From: Mycolicibacterium lutetiense
GTDB taxonomy: Bacteria; Actinomycetota; Actinomycetes; Mycobacteriales; Mycobacteriaceae
Length of the DNA stretch: 64,000 nt
Assembly (NCBI RefSeq): GCF_017876775.1
Contig: NZ_JAGIOP010000001.1
Span: 1,116,001 to 1,180,000, forward strand
Direction: 5' to 3'
Shown: piece after piece, positions 32,264 through 40,956 of the stretch
How the letters are laid out: the number at the start of each line of letters is the position of its first letter
How positions within the stretch are numbered: the stretch's first letter is position 1
Notes under the pieces: generated by a model
Told to the model about the DNA's origin: nothing
What the model saw: the letters and a program-made list of their open reading frames with translations, nothing else
The model's database searches: none
Made by a program: the position numbers and the translations under genes

Positions 32264-32410
32264 GTGTCCGTCGTTCTCTGGGTGATTGCCGCGGTGTTCG
32301 CCGTCGGCACCGTCGCCGGTGGGTTGTTGCGGCTTCGTGCGTGGCTCGCCAAGCCGGTGCCGCCCGAGGTGATCGAGGCGGCACACCGTGATGACGACAA
32401 GGACGAGTAG
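32264..32410 (+). CDS. Small single-pass membrane protein (48 aa)
   Basis: From GTG 32264 the product is one hydrophobic helix (VVLWVIAAVFAVGTVAGGLL) followed by RLRAWLAKPVPPEVIEAA and an acidic tail (HRDDDKDE). No family is recognised. The reading frame is open upstream, but those residues are unlike a protein. The -10 at 32251 fits this start. It lies just ahead of the secreted protein gene and may share its transcript. Confidence 0.6.
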   Translation: MSVVLWVIAAVFAVGTVAGGLLRLRAWLAKPVPPEVIEAAHRDDDKDE

Positions 32411-32414
32411 CACG

Positions 32415-32936
32415 ATGAAAACGATGCTCGTCGGAGCGCTGGCGGCAAGCGTTCTGTCCATCGGATCGCCGGTCGCAGATGCGGATCGACCTGAACCGCC
32501 CCCGCTGTACGGCTACTACAACCTCGTCATCGACTTTTCGAAGCAGGCGTTCAACGGAATGCCGACACCGATGAATCCGATAACGGTGCCTGTCGAATTC
32601 ACCACCCACTGTGACGTGAAGGGATGCACTGCGCGCATGGACAACACGGACGACCATGCCCGCAACCCAGGTGCCCCCGTGGCCTATGAGTACAGCTGGA
32701 ACAACGGCCGGTGGGAGACAAGCGGCGAGTATCCCTATTTCTGCGACCGCAGCGACCCCAACAGCGCCGTGAAGGCCCAGCGCTCGGATTACTGGATTCC
32801 GAACCCAGACGGCAGCTTCTTCGGAGAGCGCACCCTCGTCATCGGTGGAGTCGGATGCCCAGGAGAGGGACCAGGCACCCATACCGTGCCGATATCGCTG
32901 ACACCGATCGAGTCGCCGGCCGCGACGGGGCGGTGA
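32415..32936 (+). CDS. Exported protein of unknown function
   Basis: The 173-residue protein begins with a Sec signal peptide (MKTMLVGALAASVLSIGSPV, cleavage near ADA-D). The mature part has four cysteines (TTHCDVKGC, YFCDR and GVGC), which could form disulfides, and many aromatic residues. It resembles the small secreted mycobacterial proteins that begin YGYYNLVIDF and end SLTPI, but no function is known. ATG 32415 follows gacgag at 32402-32407. An upstream in-frame ATG at 32388 would lengthen the N-terminus and overlaps the small membrane protein. Confidence 0.82.
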   Translation: MKTMLVGALAASVLSIGSPVADADRPEPPPLYGYYNLVIDFSKQAFNGMPTPMNPITVPVEFTTHCDVKGCTARMDNTDDHARNPGAPVAYEYSWNNGRWETSGEYPYFCDRSDPNSAVKAQRSDYWIPNPDGSFFGERTLVIGGVGCPGEGPGTHTVPISLTPIESPAATGR

Positions 32937-32946
32937 GCAGGGGCAA

Positions 32947-32975
32947 ACAAACAAAAAACCGCCCATCAGGGCGGT
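32947..32975 (-). terminator. Intrinsic terminator of tRNA-Gly
   Basis: Read on the minus strand, ACCGCCC-tgat-GGGCGGT (stem 32958-32964 and 32969-32975) is followed by TTTTTTGTTTG. It lies directly after the tRNA 3' end. Confidence 0.85.
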
Positions 32976-32980
32976 CCTTG

Positions 32981-33054
32981 TGGAGCGGGCGACGGGAATC
33001 GAACCCGCGTAGCTAGTTTGGAAGACTAGGGCTCTACCATTGAGCTACGCCCGC
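32981..33054 (-). tRNA. tRNA-Gly (anticodon TCC)
   Basis: The minus strand begins GCGGGCG and ends CGCCCGC-T with the encoded CCA at 32981-32983. The anticodon stem CTAGT/ACTAG surrounds CTTCCAA with anticodon TCC. The T-arm is GCGGG TTCGATT CCCGT. Confidence 0.96.
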
Positions 33055-33069
33055 ATGTGCAGCATCAGC

Positions 33070-33075
33070 ACTGTA
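33070..33075 (-). promoter_or_regulatory. Candidate -10 element for tRNA-Gly
   Basis: TACAGT on the minus strand is 15 nt ahead of the mature tRNA-Gly 5' end. Confidence 0.45.
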
Positions 33076-33100
33076 CCGGTGTGCCCCCGACCAAAGCCAA

Positions 33101-33131
33101 TTGAATGCTCCGTGCCGTGAGCACGTAGTAT
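33101..33131 (+). promoter_or_regulatory. Candidate promoter for tRNA-Pro
   Basis: A -35-like TTGAAT (33101-33106) and a -10-like TAGTAT (33126-33131) are separated by 19 nt. They lie about 50 nt upstream of tRNA-Pro, and the transcript could continue into tig. Confidence 0.5.
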
Positions 33132-33180
33132 CTCGCGTGGTCCGTTTGTGGGGTTTGCCGCAGCGGATCGACGACCAGCA

Positions 33181-33254
33181 CGGGGTGTAGCGCAGCTTGG
33201 TAGCGCATCCGCTTTGGGAGCGGAAGGCCGCAGGTTCAAATCCTGTCACCCCGA
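33181..33254 (+). tRNA. tRNA-Pro (anticodon TGG)
   Basis: A full cloverleaf: acceptor CGGGGTG / CACCCCG, D-arm, anticodon loop TTTGGGA with anticodon TGG in the stem TCCGC/GCGGA, and T-arm CAGG TTCAAAT CCTG. CCA is not encoded. It lies 41 bp upstream of tig on the same strand. Confidence 0.96.
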
Positions 33255-33295
33255 CTCACCCGCCAGTACGAAAGAACTATCTAGGAGCAGGAACA

Positions 33296-34705
33296 GTGAA
33301 GAGCACAGTCGAGCAGCTGAGCCCCACCCGGGTGCGCATCAATGTGGAGGTGCCCTTCACTGAGCTTGAGCCCGATTTTGATCGTGCGTTCAAGTCGCTG
33401 GCCCAGCAGGTCCGCCTGCCCGGCTTCCGCCCGGGTAAGGCCCCGCGCAAGTTGCTGGAAGCCCGCGTCGGCCGCGGTGCGGTGCTGGAGCAGGTCGTCA
33501 ACGACGCGCTGCCGAGCCGCTACAGCGAGGCCGTCACCGCTTCCGACGTCAAGCCGCTGGGTCAGCCCGAGATCGAGGTGACCAAGCTGGAGGACGGCCA
33601 GGAACTGGCGTTCACCGCCGAGGTCGATGTGCGCCCCGAGATCACCCTGCCCGAGTTCGACGCACTCAAGATCACCGTCGACCCGATCCAGGTGAGCGAT
33701 GAGGAGGTCGACGCCGAGCTGCAGTCGCTGCGTGCCCGTTTCGGCACCCTGACCGGCGTCGAGCGCGCTGTTCAGGAAGGCGACTTCGTCTCCATCGATC
33801 TGTCGGCCACCGTTGACGGCACCGAGGTGCCCGAGGCCGCCACCGAGGGTCTGTCGCACGAGGTTGGTTCCGGTCAGCTGATCGAGGGCCTCGACGACGC
33901 GATCATCGGTCTGAAGGTCGGCGAGTCCAAGGTCTTCACCACCAAGCTGGCCGCCGGTGAGTACGCCGGTCAGGACGCCGACGTGACCGTGACCGTGAAG
34001 TCGGTCAAGGAGCGCGAGCTGCCCGAGGCTGACGACGATTTCGCCCAGCTGGCAAGCGAATTCGACACCATCGGCGAGCTCAAGGAGAGCCTCACCGACC
34101 AGGTGCGTCGGACCAAGAGCGTGCAGCAGGCCGAGCAGATTCGCGACAAGGCCATCGAGGCGCTGCTGGAGCAGACCGAGGTTCCGTTGCCGGAGAAGAT
34201 CGTTCAGGCCCAGGTCGACGACGCCCTGCACAACGCAATCCACGGCCTTGAGCACGACGAGGACAAGTTCGCCGAGCAGCTGGCCGAACAGGGCAGCAGC
34301 CGTGAGGAATTCGACGCCGAGAACAAGTCGAATGCCGAGAAGGCCGTCAAGACGCAGCTGTTGATGGACGCAGTCGCCGACAAGCTCGACATCCAGGTCG
34401 GTCAGAACGATCTCACCGAGCGTCTGGTGCTGATGTCGCGTCAGTACGGCATCGAGCCCCAGCAGCTGATCCAGATCCTGCAGCAGAACAACCAGCTGCC
34501 GGCCATGTTCGCCGACGTGCGTCGCGGGCTGACGATCGCCGCTGTCGTGCACGCCGCCACCGTCACCGATACCGGCGGCACCGTGATCGACACCACTGAG
34601 TTCTTCGGTCCGGCCGAGGATGCCCAGGCCGAGGTTGCCGACGACGCGCCTGCTGAAGAGTCCGCCGAGAAGTCCGCCGACAAGGACACCGAAGCCGCCG
34701 AGTGA
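33296..34705 (+). CDS. tig: Trigger factor (ribosome-associated chaperone and PPIase)
   Basis: This 469-residue protein has the three trigger-factor modules. The N-terminal ribosome-binding domain has the [10 protein letters not shown] signature (about 44-53, F/G-x-x-R-x-G-K-x-P). The central FKBP-type PPIase domain spans about 150-240. The C-terminal helical chaperone domain ends in an acidic Ala/Glu tail ([22 protein letters not shown] region). It meets nascent chains at the ribosome exit tunnel. GTG 33296 follows aggagcagg; the frame is open through the tRNA upstream but cannot be coding there. It is upstream of clpP1 as in M. tuberculosis (Rv2462c). Confidence 0.97.
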   Translation: MKSTVEQLSPTRVRINVEVPFTELEPDFDRAFKSLAQQVRLPGFRPGKAPRKLLEARVGRGAVLEQVVNDALPSRYSEAVTASDVKPLGQPEIEVTKLEDGQELAFTAEVDVRPEITLPEFDALKITVDPIQVSDEEVDAELQSLRARFGTLTGVERAVQEGDFVSIDLSATVDGTEVPEAATEGLSHEVGSGQLIEGLDDAIIGLKVGESKVFTTKLAAGEYAGQDADVTVTVKSVKERELPEADDDFAQLASEFDTIGELKESLTDQVRRTKSVQQAEQIRDKAIEALLEQTEVPLPEKIVQAQVDDALHNAIHGLEHDEDKFAEQLAEQGSSREEFDAENKSNAEKAVKTQLLMDAVADKLDIQVGQNDLTERLVLMSRQYGIEPQQLIQILQQNNQLPAMFADVRRGLTIAAVVHAATVTDTGGTVIDTTEFFGPAEDAQAEVADDAPAEESAEKSADKDTEAAE

Positions 34706-34719
34706 CGCTGTGAGCGAAA
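34702..34719 (+). promoter_or_regulatory. Candidate ClgR operator upstream of clpP1P2
   Basis: CGCTGTGAGCGAAA, starting at 34706 and overlapping the tig stop, resembles the actinobacterial ClgR motif with CGC and GCG half-sites separated by five bases (WNNWCGCYNANRGCGWWS, recalled). It matches 15 of 18 positions. It lies about 50-65 nt upstream of the presumed clpP1 transcription start, where an activator would sit. Confidence 0.42.
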
Positions 34720-34757
34720 GCGCCCCCGTACGGGAGTGCCTGGCTCCGCAGTTTCGT

Positions 34758-34763
34758 TAGTGT
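34758..34763 (+). promoter_or_regulatory. Candidate -10 hexamer for clpP1P2
   Basis: TAGTGT at 34758 would give a leader of about 32 nt with agaaagcagg as ribosome-binding site before GTG 34803. Confidence 0.4.
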
Positions 34764-34802
34764 CGTCAGTACCAATGCGAAAGAGAAAGCAGGTATCCAG
34801 TC

Positions 34803-35414
34803 GTGACTGACATGCGTTCGAACGGGAGCGGGTTCAGCCTCGTCGACTCCGTCTATGAGCGCTTGCTTGCCGAGCGGATCATCTTCCTGGGCTCGCAAGT
34901 GGACGACGACATCGCCAACAAGCTGTGCGCGCAGATCCTGTTGCTGTCGGCGGAGGATCCGACCAAGGACATCCACCTCTACATCAACTCGCCCGGCGGC
35001 TCGATCAGCGCCGGCATGGCCATCTACGACACGATGGTGCTGGCGCCCTGCGACGTCGCCACCTACGCGATGGGTATGGCCGCCTCGATGGGTGAATTCC
35101 TGTTGGCCGCGGGCACGAAGGGCAAGCGGCACGCCCTGCCGCACGCCCGGGTCCTGATGCACCAGCCCCTCGGTGGTGTCACCGGAAGTGCCGCGGACAT
35201 CGCCATCCAGGCCGAGCAGTTCCACGTCATCAAGAAGGAAATGTTCCGGCTCAACGCAGAGTTCACCGGCAAGTCCGTCGAGCAGATCGAGGCCGACTCC
35301 GACCGCGACCGCTGGTTCACTGCGCAGGAGGCGCTGGAGTACGGGTTCGTCGACCACATCATCACGAGCGCCAACGTCAACGGCACCGGACCGGGAGCAG
35401 GGCTGAAGAAATGA
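34803..35414 (+). CDS. clpP1: ATP-dependent Clp protease proteolytic subunit ClpP1
   Basis: The 203-residue serine protease has the catalytic triad S95 (in AASMGEF), H120 (in LMHQPLGG) and D169 (in EADSDRD). It forms a mixed 14-mer with ClpP2 in mycobacteria; ClpX and ClpC1 feed it. The pair is essential in M. tuberculosis (Rv2461c). The start is GTG 34803; the N-terminus is trimmed by processing in the family. The stop overlaps clpP2 as ATGA, so the subunits are made in equal amounts. Confidence 0.97.
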   Translation: MTDMRSNGSGFSLVDSVYERLLAERIIFLGSQVDDDIANKLCAQILLLSAEDPTKDIHLYINSPGGSISAGMAIYDTMVLAPCDVATYAMGMAASMGEFLLAAGTKGKRHALPHARVLMHQPLGGVTGSAADIAIQAEQFHVIKKEMFRLNAEFTGKSVEQIEADSDRDRWFTAQEALEYGFVDHIITSANVNGTGPGAGLKK

Positions 35415-36070
35415 CCGACCACATTCATCCCTCACTGGACTCCCGCGTGCAGCCGCAGGCCCGCTACATCCTGCCGTCGTTCATCGAGCACAGCAGCTTC
35501 GGCGTCAAGGAATCCAACCCGTACAACAAGCTGTTCGAGGAACGCATCATCTTCCTCGGCGTGCAGGTGGACGACGCGTCGGCCAACGACATCATGGCCC
35601 AGCTGCTCGTGCTGGAGTCGTTGGATCCCGACCGCGACATCACCATGTACATCAACTCGCCCGGTGGATCGTTCACCTCGCTGATGGCGATCTACGACAC
35701 CATGCAGTACGTGCGCGCCGACATCCAGACGGTCTGCCTCGGTCAGGCCGCCTCGGCCGCCGCGGTGCTACTGGCCGCCGGAACCCCCGGTAAGCGGATG
35801 GCCCTGCCGAATGCCCGCGTCCTGATCCACCAGCCGTCGCTGGGCGGGGTGATCCAGGGACAGTTCTCGGACCTGGAGATCCAGGCCGCCGAGATCGAGC
35901 GGATGCGCACCCTGATGGAGACCACCCTGGCCCGTCACACCGGCAAGGATCCCGAGCAGGTCCGCAAGGACACCGACCGCGACAAGATCCTCACCGCCGC
36001 GCAGGCCAAGGACTACGGAATCATCGATACGGTCCTGGAGTACCGCAAGCTCTCTGCGCAGAGCAGCTAG
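35411..36070 (+). CDS. clpP2: ATP-dependent Clp protease proteolytic subunit ClpP2
   Basis: The 219-residue second ring subunit has triad S115 (in [10 protein letters not shown]), H140 (in LIHQPSLGG) and D191 (in KDTDRDK). It provides the face to which the Clp ATPases dock in the mixed ClpP1P2 complex. ATG 35411 lies in the ATGA overlap with clpP1. A GC-rich hairpin at 36093 follows, and clpX is the next gene but is separately promoted. Confidence 0.97.
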   Translation: MTDHIHPSLDSRVQPQARYILPSFIEHSSFGVKESNPYNKLFEERIIFLGVQVDDASANDIMAQLLVLESLDPDRDITMYINSPGGSFTSLMAIYDTMQYVRADIQTVCLGQAASAAAVLLAAGTPGKRMALPNARVLIHQPSLGGVIQGQFSDLEIQAAEIERMRTLMETTLARHTGKDPEQVRKDTDRDKILTAAQAKDYGIIDTVLEYRKLSAQSS

Positions 36071-36405
36071 GAAATCCCCAGCCCGATGACACACGCCCTG
36101 CCCCGTTATTGCGGTGCGGGGCGTGCGTCGTCGTGGAGGGATCGTCGACCCCGACGAATGCCCGTGTATGGCGCAGGTCACGTCTTCGTATCGCAACGAC
36201 ACGCCAGGGACACGGTCAGCGTGCCGACGGGTGGCGAGCCGCCAGGAGAGATATGTTCTCCTGCACACAACCAAATACCACCGGAGCGATTCGGCCTTAT
36301 CGGTCGCACCGCAACGGAACGAACGGGTAGCGTCGGGTTTACGCCCGAGGTGACCCAGCAAGTGGCGTAACGACCGACTGCAAACAGGAAGTAGGACCCC
36401 CCCAC
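36071..36405. other. Intergenic region clpP2-clpX
   Basis: These 335 bases contain no supportable gene. In M. tuberculosis other genes lie here (Rv2458-Rv2459); they are absent. It holds a terminator-like hairpin (36093-36124) and a candidate clpX -10, TAGCGT at 36328-36333, which would give a leader of about 65 nt. The stretch 36270-36360 is richer in A+T than its surroundings. Confidence 0.6.
36093..36124 (+). terminator. Terminator-like hairpin after clpP2
   Basis: The arms ACGCCCTGCCCCG and CGGTGCGGGGCGT pair with one wobble and one mismatch around the loop ttattg. There is no T-run, which is common for mycobacterial terminators. Confidence 0.45.
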
Positions 36406-37686
36406 ATGGCGCGCATTGGAGACGGCGGTGACCTGCTGAAGTGCTCGTTCTGCGGCAAGAGTCAAAAGCAGGTCAAAAAGCTCATTGCCGGTCCGGGCGT
36501 GTACATCTGCGATGAGTGCATCGATCTGTGCAACGAGATCATCGAGGAGGAACTCGCCGACGCTGACGACGTCAAGCTCGACGAGCTGCCCAAGCCCATG
36601 GAGATCCGGGACTTCCTCGAGGGCTACGTCATCGGTCAGGACACGGCAAAACGGACGCTGGCCGTGGCCGTCTACAACCACTACAAGCGGATCCAGGCGC
36701 AGGAGAAGTCCCGCGATTCCCGCACCGAGCCCGTCGAGCTGACCAAGTCCAACATCCTGATGCTCGGCCCCACCGGCTGCGGTAAGACCTACCTGGCCCA
36801 GACCCTGGCCAAGATGCTCAATGTGCCGTTCGCCATCGCCGACGCCACCGCACTGACCGAAGCCGGGTATGTGGGCGAGGACGTCGAGAACATTCTGCTC
36901 AAGCTGATTCAGGCCGCAGACTACGACGTCAAGCGCGCCGAGACCGGCATCATCTACATCGACGAGGTCGACAAGATCGCCCGCAAGAGCGAGAACCCGT
37001 CGATCACGCGCGATGTCTCCGGCGAGGGTGTGCAGCAGGCCCTGCTGAAGATCCTGGAAGGGACCCAGGCCTCGGTCCCGCCGCAGGGCGGCCGGAAGCA
37101 TCCGCACCAGGAATTCATCCAGATCGACACCACGAACGTGCTGTTCATCGTGGCGGGCGCATTCGCGGGCCTGGAGAGGATCGTCTCGGACCGGGTCGGC
37201 AAGCGTGGCCTGGGGTTCGGTGCCGAGGTGCGGTCCAAGGCCGAGATCGACACCCAGGATCACTTCGCCGAGGTGATGCCCGAGGATCTGATCAAGTTCG
37301 GTCTGATCCCGGAGTTCATCGGTCGTCTGCCGGTCGTGGCCTCGGTGACCAACCTGGACAAGGAGTCCTTGGTCAAGATCCTCTCCGAGCCCAAGAACGC
37401 TCTGGTGAAGCAGTACGTCCGGTTGTTCGAGATGGACGGTGTGGAACTGGAATTCGACGCTGACGCGTTGGATGCGATCGCCGATCAGGCCATCCACCGT
37501 GGTACCGGTGCCCGCGGCCTGCGCGCCATCATGGAGGAAGTCCTGCTGCCGGTGATGTACGACATTCCCAGCCGCGACGACGTCGCCAAGGTGGTCGTCA
37601 CCAAGGAGACCGTGCAGGACAACGTGCTGCCGACCATCGTGCCGCGTAAGCCGCCGCGTTCGGAGCGCCGCGAAAAGACCGCTTAG
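36406..37686 (+). CDS. clpX: ATP-dependent Clp protease ATP-binding subunit ClpX
   Basis: The 426-residue AAA+ unfoldase feeds substrates into ClpP1P2. The N-terminal zinc domain has cysteine pairs C13/C16 and C35/C38. The AAA+ domain has Walker A GPTGCGKT (122-129), Walker [11 protein letters not shown], the [23 protein letters not shown] region and sensor motifs. The IGF-type ClpP-docking loop is the [16 protein letters not shown] segment. It corresponds to Rv2457c. The gene ends at a perfect 16-bp hairpin. Confidence 0.97.
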   Translation: MARIGDGGDLLKCSFCGKSQKQVKKLIAGPGVYICDECIDLCNEIIEEELADADDVKLDELPKPMEIRDFLEGYVIGQDTAKRTLAVAVYNHYKRIQAQEKSRDSRTEPVELTKSNILMLGPTGCGKTYLAQTLAKMLNVPFAIADATALTEAGYVGEDVENILLKLIQAADYDVKRAETGIIYIDEVDKIARKSENPSITRDVSGEGVQQALLKILEGTQASVPPQGGRKHPHQEFIQIDTTNVLFIVAGAFAGLERIVSDRVGKRGLGFGAEVRSKAEIDTQDHFAEVMPEDLIKFGLIPEFIGRLPVVASVTNLDKESLVKILSEPKNALVKQYVRLFEMDGVELEFDADALDAIADQAIHRGTGARGLRAIMEEVLLPVMYDIPSRDDVAKVVVTKETVQDNVLPTIVPRKPPRSERREKTA

Positions 37687-37708
37687 GTCCCTCTTCGCGA
37701 GCAGTCAT

Positions 37709-37744
37709 AAAAGTGCCCCAAATCAAACGATTTGGGGCACTTTT
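37709..37744. terminator. Bidirectional intrinsic terminator between clpX and fdhD
   Basis: The 16-bp stem AAAAGTGCCCCAAATC / GATTTGGGGCACTTTT with loop aaac has A-run and T-run flanks, so it can end transcripts from both sides of this convergent pair. Confidence 0.93.
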
Positions 37745-37762
37745 ACGTCTGCTGGGCGAAAT

Positions 37763-38587
37763 CTACTGCTGCACGCGATCGGGGCGGGTGTAGACGTTCA
37801 TCGAGTCGCCCCGTAGGAACGCCACCAGGGTCAGTCCCGATTGGCTGGCCAAATCGACGGCCAGCGAGGACGGTGCCGAGACCGCGGCCAGGATCGGGAT
37901 ACCCGCCATCACGGCCTTCTGGGTGAGCTCGAACGAAGCCCGGCCACTCACCAACAGAACCGTCGCGGTCAATGGAACCCGGTGGTGTTCCAAGGCCCAG
38001 CCGATCACCTTGTCGACGGCGTTGTGCCTGCCGATGTCCTCGCGGACGACGAGCATGGTGCCGTCGACGGTGAACAGCGCCGCCGCGTGCAAGCCTCCGG
38101 TGCTGGCGAACAGCTTCTGGGCATCGCGCAGCTGGGCCGGCATCGCCGAGAGCGCCGCGGCGGCAACCGTCGACGGGTCATCGCCAGGGCAGTGTCTGCT
38201 GCTCAACCGCACCGCCTCCAGGGAGGCCTTGCCGCACACCCCGCACGATGACGTGGTGTAGAAGTTTCGGGTCACGTCCACATCGGGCTGCGGCACGTCA
38301 GGGGCCAGGGTCGCGTCGAGCACGTTGTACGTGTTGACTCCGTCCGCCTCGGCGCCCCGGCAGTAGCGCACCGACACCAGATCCTCGCGTTGCCCGATCA
38401 GGCCTTCGGTCAGCAGAAACCCTTGGGCCAACTCGACATCGGCGCCAGGGGTACGCATCGTGACGGTGATGGGCCTGCCGTCGACCCGGATCTCCAAGGG
38501 TTCCTCGACCACGAGGGTCTCGGGCCGGGCCTCGGCCGTCCCACCGGTGAAGTGGTGGGCGCGGCGGCGGGCGGTTACCCGGCCCAC
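37763..38587 (-). CDS. fdhD: Formate dehydrogenase accessory sulfurtransferase FdhD
   Basis: The 274-residue protein transfers sulfur from a cysteine desulfurase to the molybdenum cofactor of formate dehydrogenase-type enzymes. The catalytic motif CGVCG is at 115-119, and [13 protein letters not shown] (52-64) and the [14 protein letters not shown] segment are typical. Its start GTG 38585-38587 overlaps the last base of the fdhF stop (TAGTG), so the oxidoreductase and its maturation factor are coupled. It corresponds to Rv2899c, at a different genomic location in M. tuberculosis. Confidence 0.95.
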   Translation of the reverse strand: MGRVTARRRAHHFTGGTAEARPETLVVEEPLEIRVDGRPITVTMRTPGADVELAQGFLLTEGLIGQREDLVSVRYCRGAEADGVNTYNVLDATLAPDVPQPDVDVTRNFYTTSSCGVCGKASLEAVRLSSRHCPGDDPSTVAAAALSAMPAQLRDAQKLFASTGGLHAAALFTVDGTMLVVREDIGRHNAVDKVIGWALEHHRVPLTATVLLVSGRASFELTQKAVMAGIPILAAVSAPSSLAVDLASQSGLTLVAFLRGDSMNVYTRPDRVQQ

Positions 38588-40893
38588 TAGGGGACATCCG
38601 TTTCGCGTCGCTGCAGCCGGATGACGACGGCCTTGGATGCCGGTGTGTTGGATCTTGCGGCGGTGTGGTCCAGCGGCACCAGTGGATTGGTCTCCGGGTA
38701 GTAGGCGGCGGCATTACCGGCCGGCGTCGAGTACGGCACCAGCAGGAAGTCTTTGGCGTACCGCTCCTCGCCCTCGAATTCCGAAACCAGGTCGACGCGA
38801 TCGTTGGGTTTGAATCCCAGTCGTTCGATGTCGGTGGGGTTGACGAATACCACCCGGCGGCCGCCCTTGACTCCGCGGTAGCGGTCGTCCAGGCCATAGA
38901 TGGTGGTGTTGTACTGGTCGTGACTACGCAGGGTCTGTAGAACGAGCCGGCCTTCGGGCACCGGAACCCACTGCAGCGGGTTGACCGCGAAGTTGGCTTT
39001 GCCTGTGGTGGTAGGGAATTCGCGCGAATCCCGTGGCGGGTGTGGGAGCTGGAACCCGTCAGGCCGGCGCACCTTGGTGTTGTAGTCCGCGCAGCCCGGC
39101 ACCACCGCGGCGATCGCGTCGCGCACGGTGTCGTACTCGGCGGCGAAGGACTCCCACGGCACCGGATGGTCCGGACCCAGCAGGGTGCGGGCGAGCTCGC
39201 AGACGATGCCCACCTCGCTGCGCAACTGATCACTGGGCGGGTGCAGGCTGCCGCGCGACAGATGGACCATCGACATCGAATCCTCAACCGAGACTTGCTG
39301 TTTGTGCCCACCCACGATGTCGCGGTCGGTGCGGCCGAGGGTGGGCAGGATCAACGCGGTCTGGCCGTGCACCACGTGGCTGCGGTTGAGCTTCGTCGAA
39401 ACCTGAACGGTCAGAGAGCAACTGCGCAACGCAGCCTCGGTGACCTCGGTGTCGGGCGTGGCCGAGACGAAGTTGCCGCCCATCCCGATGAACACGCCGG
39501 CCCGGCCGTCGCGCATGGCACGGATGGCGTCGACGGTGTCGTAGCCGTGCTTGCGCGGGCTGGAGATGCCGAACCGGGCATCGAGGGCATCCAGGAACTG
39601 GTCGGGCATCTTCTCCCAGATGCCCATGGTCCGGTCGCCCTGGACGTTGGAGTGGCCGCGCACCGGGCACACCCCGGCCCCGGGCTTGCCGATCATGCCG
39701 CGCAACAGCAAAAGGTTGGTGGCCTCACCGATGGTGGCCACCGCGTGATGATGCTGGGTCAGGCCCATCGCCCAGCAGATCACGGTGCGCTGGGAAGAAG
39801 CGAGCAGGTCGGCGACCCGCTGCAACTGGGCACGGTCCACGCCGCTGGCCTCGGTCACGGTGTCGAGGTCGACGCCGCGGGTCTGGGCGGCGTACTCGTC
39901 GTACCCGGCGCAGTGCGTGGCGATGAACTCGTGGTCGACGACGGTGCCGGGGGCACTGTCTTCGGCTTCCAGCAGCAGTCGGCCCAACCCGGCAAACAAC
40001 GCCATGTCCCCGCCGAGGCGGATCTGTACGAACTCGTCGGCGATCGGAACCCCGTGCCCGACAACACCGTGCACCTTCTGCGGATCCTTGAACCGGATCA
40101 GGCCGGCCTCGGGAAGCGGGTTGATCGCAATGATCTTGGCGCCGTTGGCTTTTGCCTTCTCCAGCACCGACAGCATGCGCGGGTGGTTGGTGCCCGGATT
40201 CTGCCCGGCGATGAGGATCAGGTCGGCCTCGGTGACGTCCTCGACGGTGACCGAGCCCTTGCCGATACCGATCGATTCAGTGAGTGCGGTACCCGAGGAT
40301 TCGTGGCACATGTTCGAGCAGTCCGGCAGGTTGTTGGTGCCGTAGCTGCGGACCATCAGCTGATACAGGAACGCGGCCTCGTTGCTGGTGCGTCCGGAGG
40401 TGTAGAACAGCGCCTCGTCAGGGGAGGCCAGCGCGTTGAGATGCTCGGCGATCAACCGGTAGGCGTCAGCCCAGGCGATCGGGCGGTAGTGATCGTGGCC
40501 TGGGGCCAGCACCATCGGATGGGTGAGGCGGCCCTGCTGGGATAGCCAGTATTCGGGCTTGGAATCGAGTTCGGCGACGCTGTGGCGGGCGAAGAATTCC
40601 GGTGTCACCACTCGCTTGGTGGCTTCTTCGGCGACGGCTTTGGCGCCGTTTTCGCAGAACTCGGCGAGTTTCCGTCCGCCGTGTTCCTCAGGCCAGGCGC
40701 ACCCTGGGCAGTCGAAGCCGTGACGCTGGTTGAGCCGGGTGAGTGCAGCGGCCGTTCGCAGCGGCCCCATCTGCTCGAATCCTCGCTGCATGCTGACCAG
40801 GACTGCCTTGACCCCGGCGGCCTCATCTTTGGGTTCGGTGACAACCGCGGCGTGCTCGTCGTAGTCGGCATCGATGTCCTTGGCGCTGGTCAT
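38587..40893 (-). CDS. fdhF: FdhF/YdeP-family molybdopterin oxidoreductase
   Basis: This 768-residue protein is a bis-MGD-type molybdoenzyme of the FdhF/YdeP subfamily. The N-terminus has [16 protein letters not shown], and no classical ferredoxin-like 4Fe-4S cluster domain. Cofactor-binding stretches include [29 protein letters not shown] and the C-terminal beta-barrel [14 protein letters not shown]. The physiological substrate is uncertain: annotated as formate dehydrogenase, while E. coli YdeP links to acid resistance. It pairs with fdhD. A leaderless -10 precedes ATG 40891-40893. Confidence 0.92.
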   Translation of the reverse strand: MTSAKDIDADYDEHAAVVTEPKDEAAGVKAVLVSMQRGFEQMGPLRTAAALTRLNQRHGFDCPGCAWPEEHGGRKLAEFCENGAKAVAEEATKRVVTPEFFARHSVAELDSKPEYWLSQQGRLTHPMVLAPGHDHYRPIAWADAYRLIAEHLNALASPDEALFYTSGRTSNEAAFLYQLMVRSYGTNNLPDCSNMCHESSGTALTESIGIGKGSVTVEDVTEADLILIAGQNPGTNHPRMLSVLEKAKANGAKIIAINPLPEAGLIRFKDPQKVHGVVGHGVPIADEFVQIRLGGDMALFAGLGRLLLEAEDSAPGTVVDHEFIATHCAGYDEYAAQTRGVDLDTVTEASGVDRAQLQRVADLLASSQRTVICWAMGLTQHHHAVATIGEATNLLLLRGMIGKPGAGVCPVRGHSNVQGDRTMGIWEKMPDQFLDALDARFGISSPRKHGYDTVDAIRAMRDGRAGVFIGMGGNFVSATPDTEVTEAALRSCSLTVQVSTKLNRSHVVHGQTALILPTLGRTDRDIVGGHKQQVSVEDSMSMVHLSRGSLHPPSDQLRSEVGIVCELARTLLGPDHPVPWESFAAEYDTVRDAIAAVVPGCADYNTKVRRPDGFQLPHPPRDSREFPTTTGKANFAVNPLQWVPVPEGRLVLQTLRSHDQYNTTIYGLDDRYRGVKGGRRVVFVNPTDIERLGFKPNDRVDLVSEFEGEERYAKDFLLVPYSTPAGNAAAYYPETNPLVPLDHTAARSNTPASKAVVIRLQRRETDVP

Positions 40894-40899
40894 GAACCC

Positions 40900-40905
40900 A
40901 ATCTA
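40900..40905 (-). promoter_or_regulatory. Candidate -10 hexamer for a leaderless fdhF transcript
   Basis: The minus strand reads TAGATT, six bases (gggttc), ATG 40891-40893, without a ribosome-binding site. Confidence 0.52.
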
Positions 40906-40956
40906 GTCCCCGAGATCCGAGCGACGTGCCGCTTGGCAGGGCGCTTGCAGTGATCG

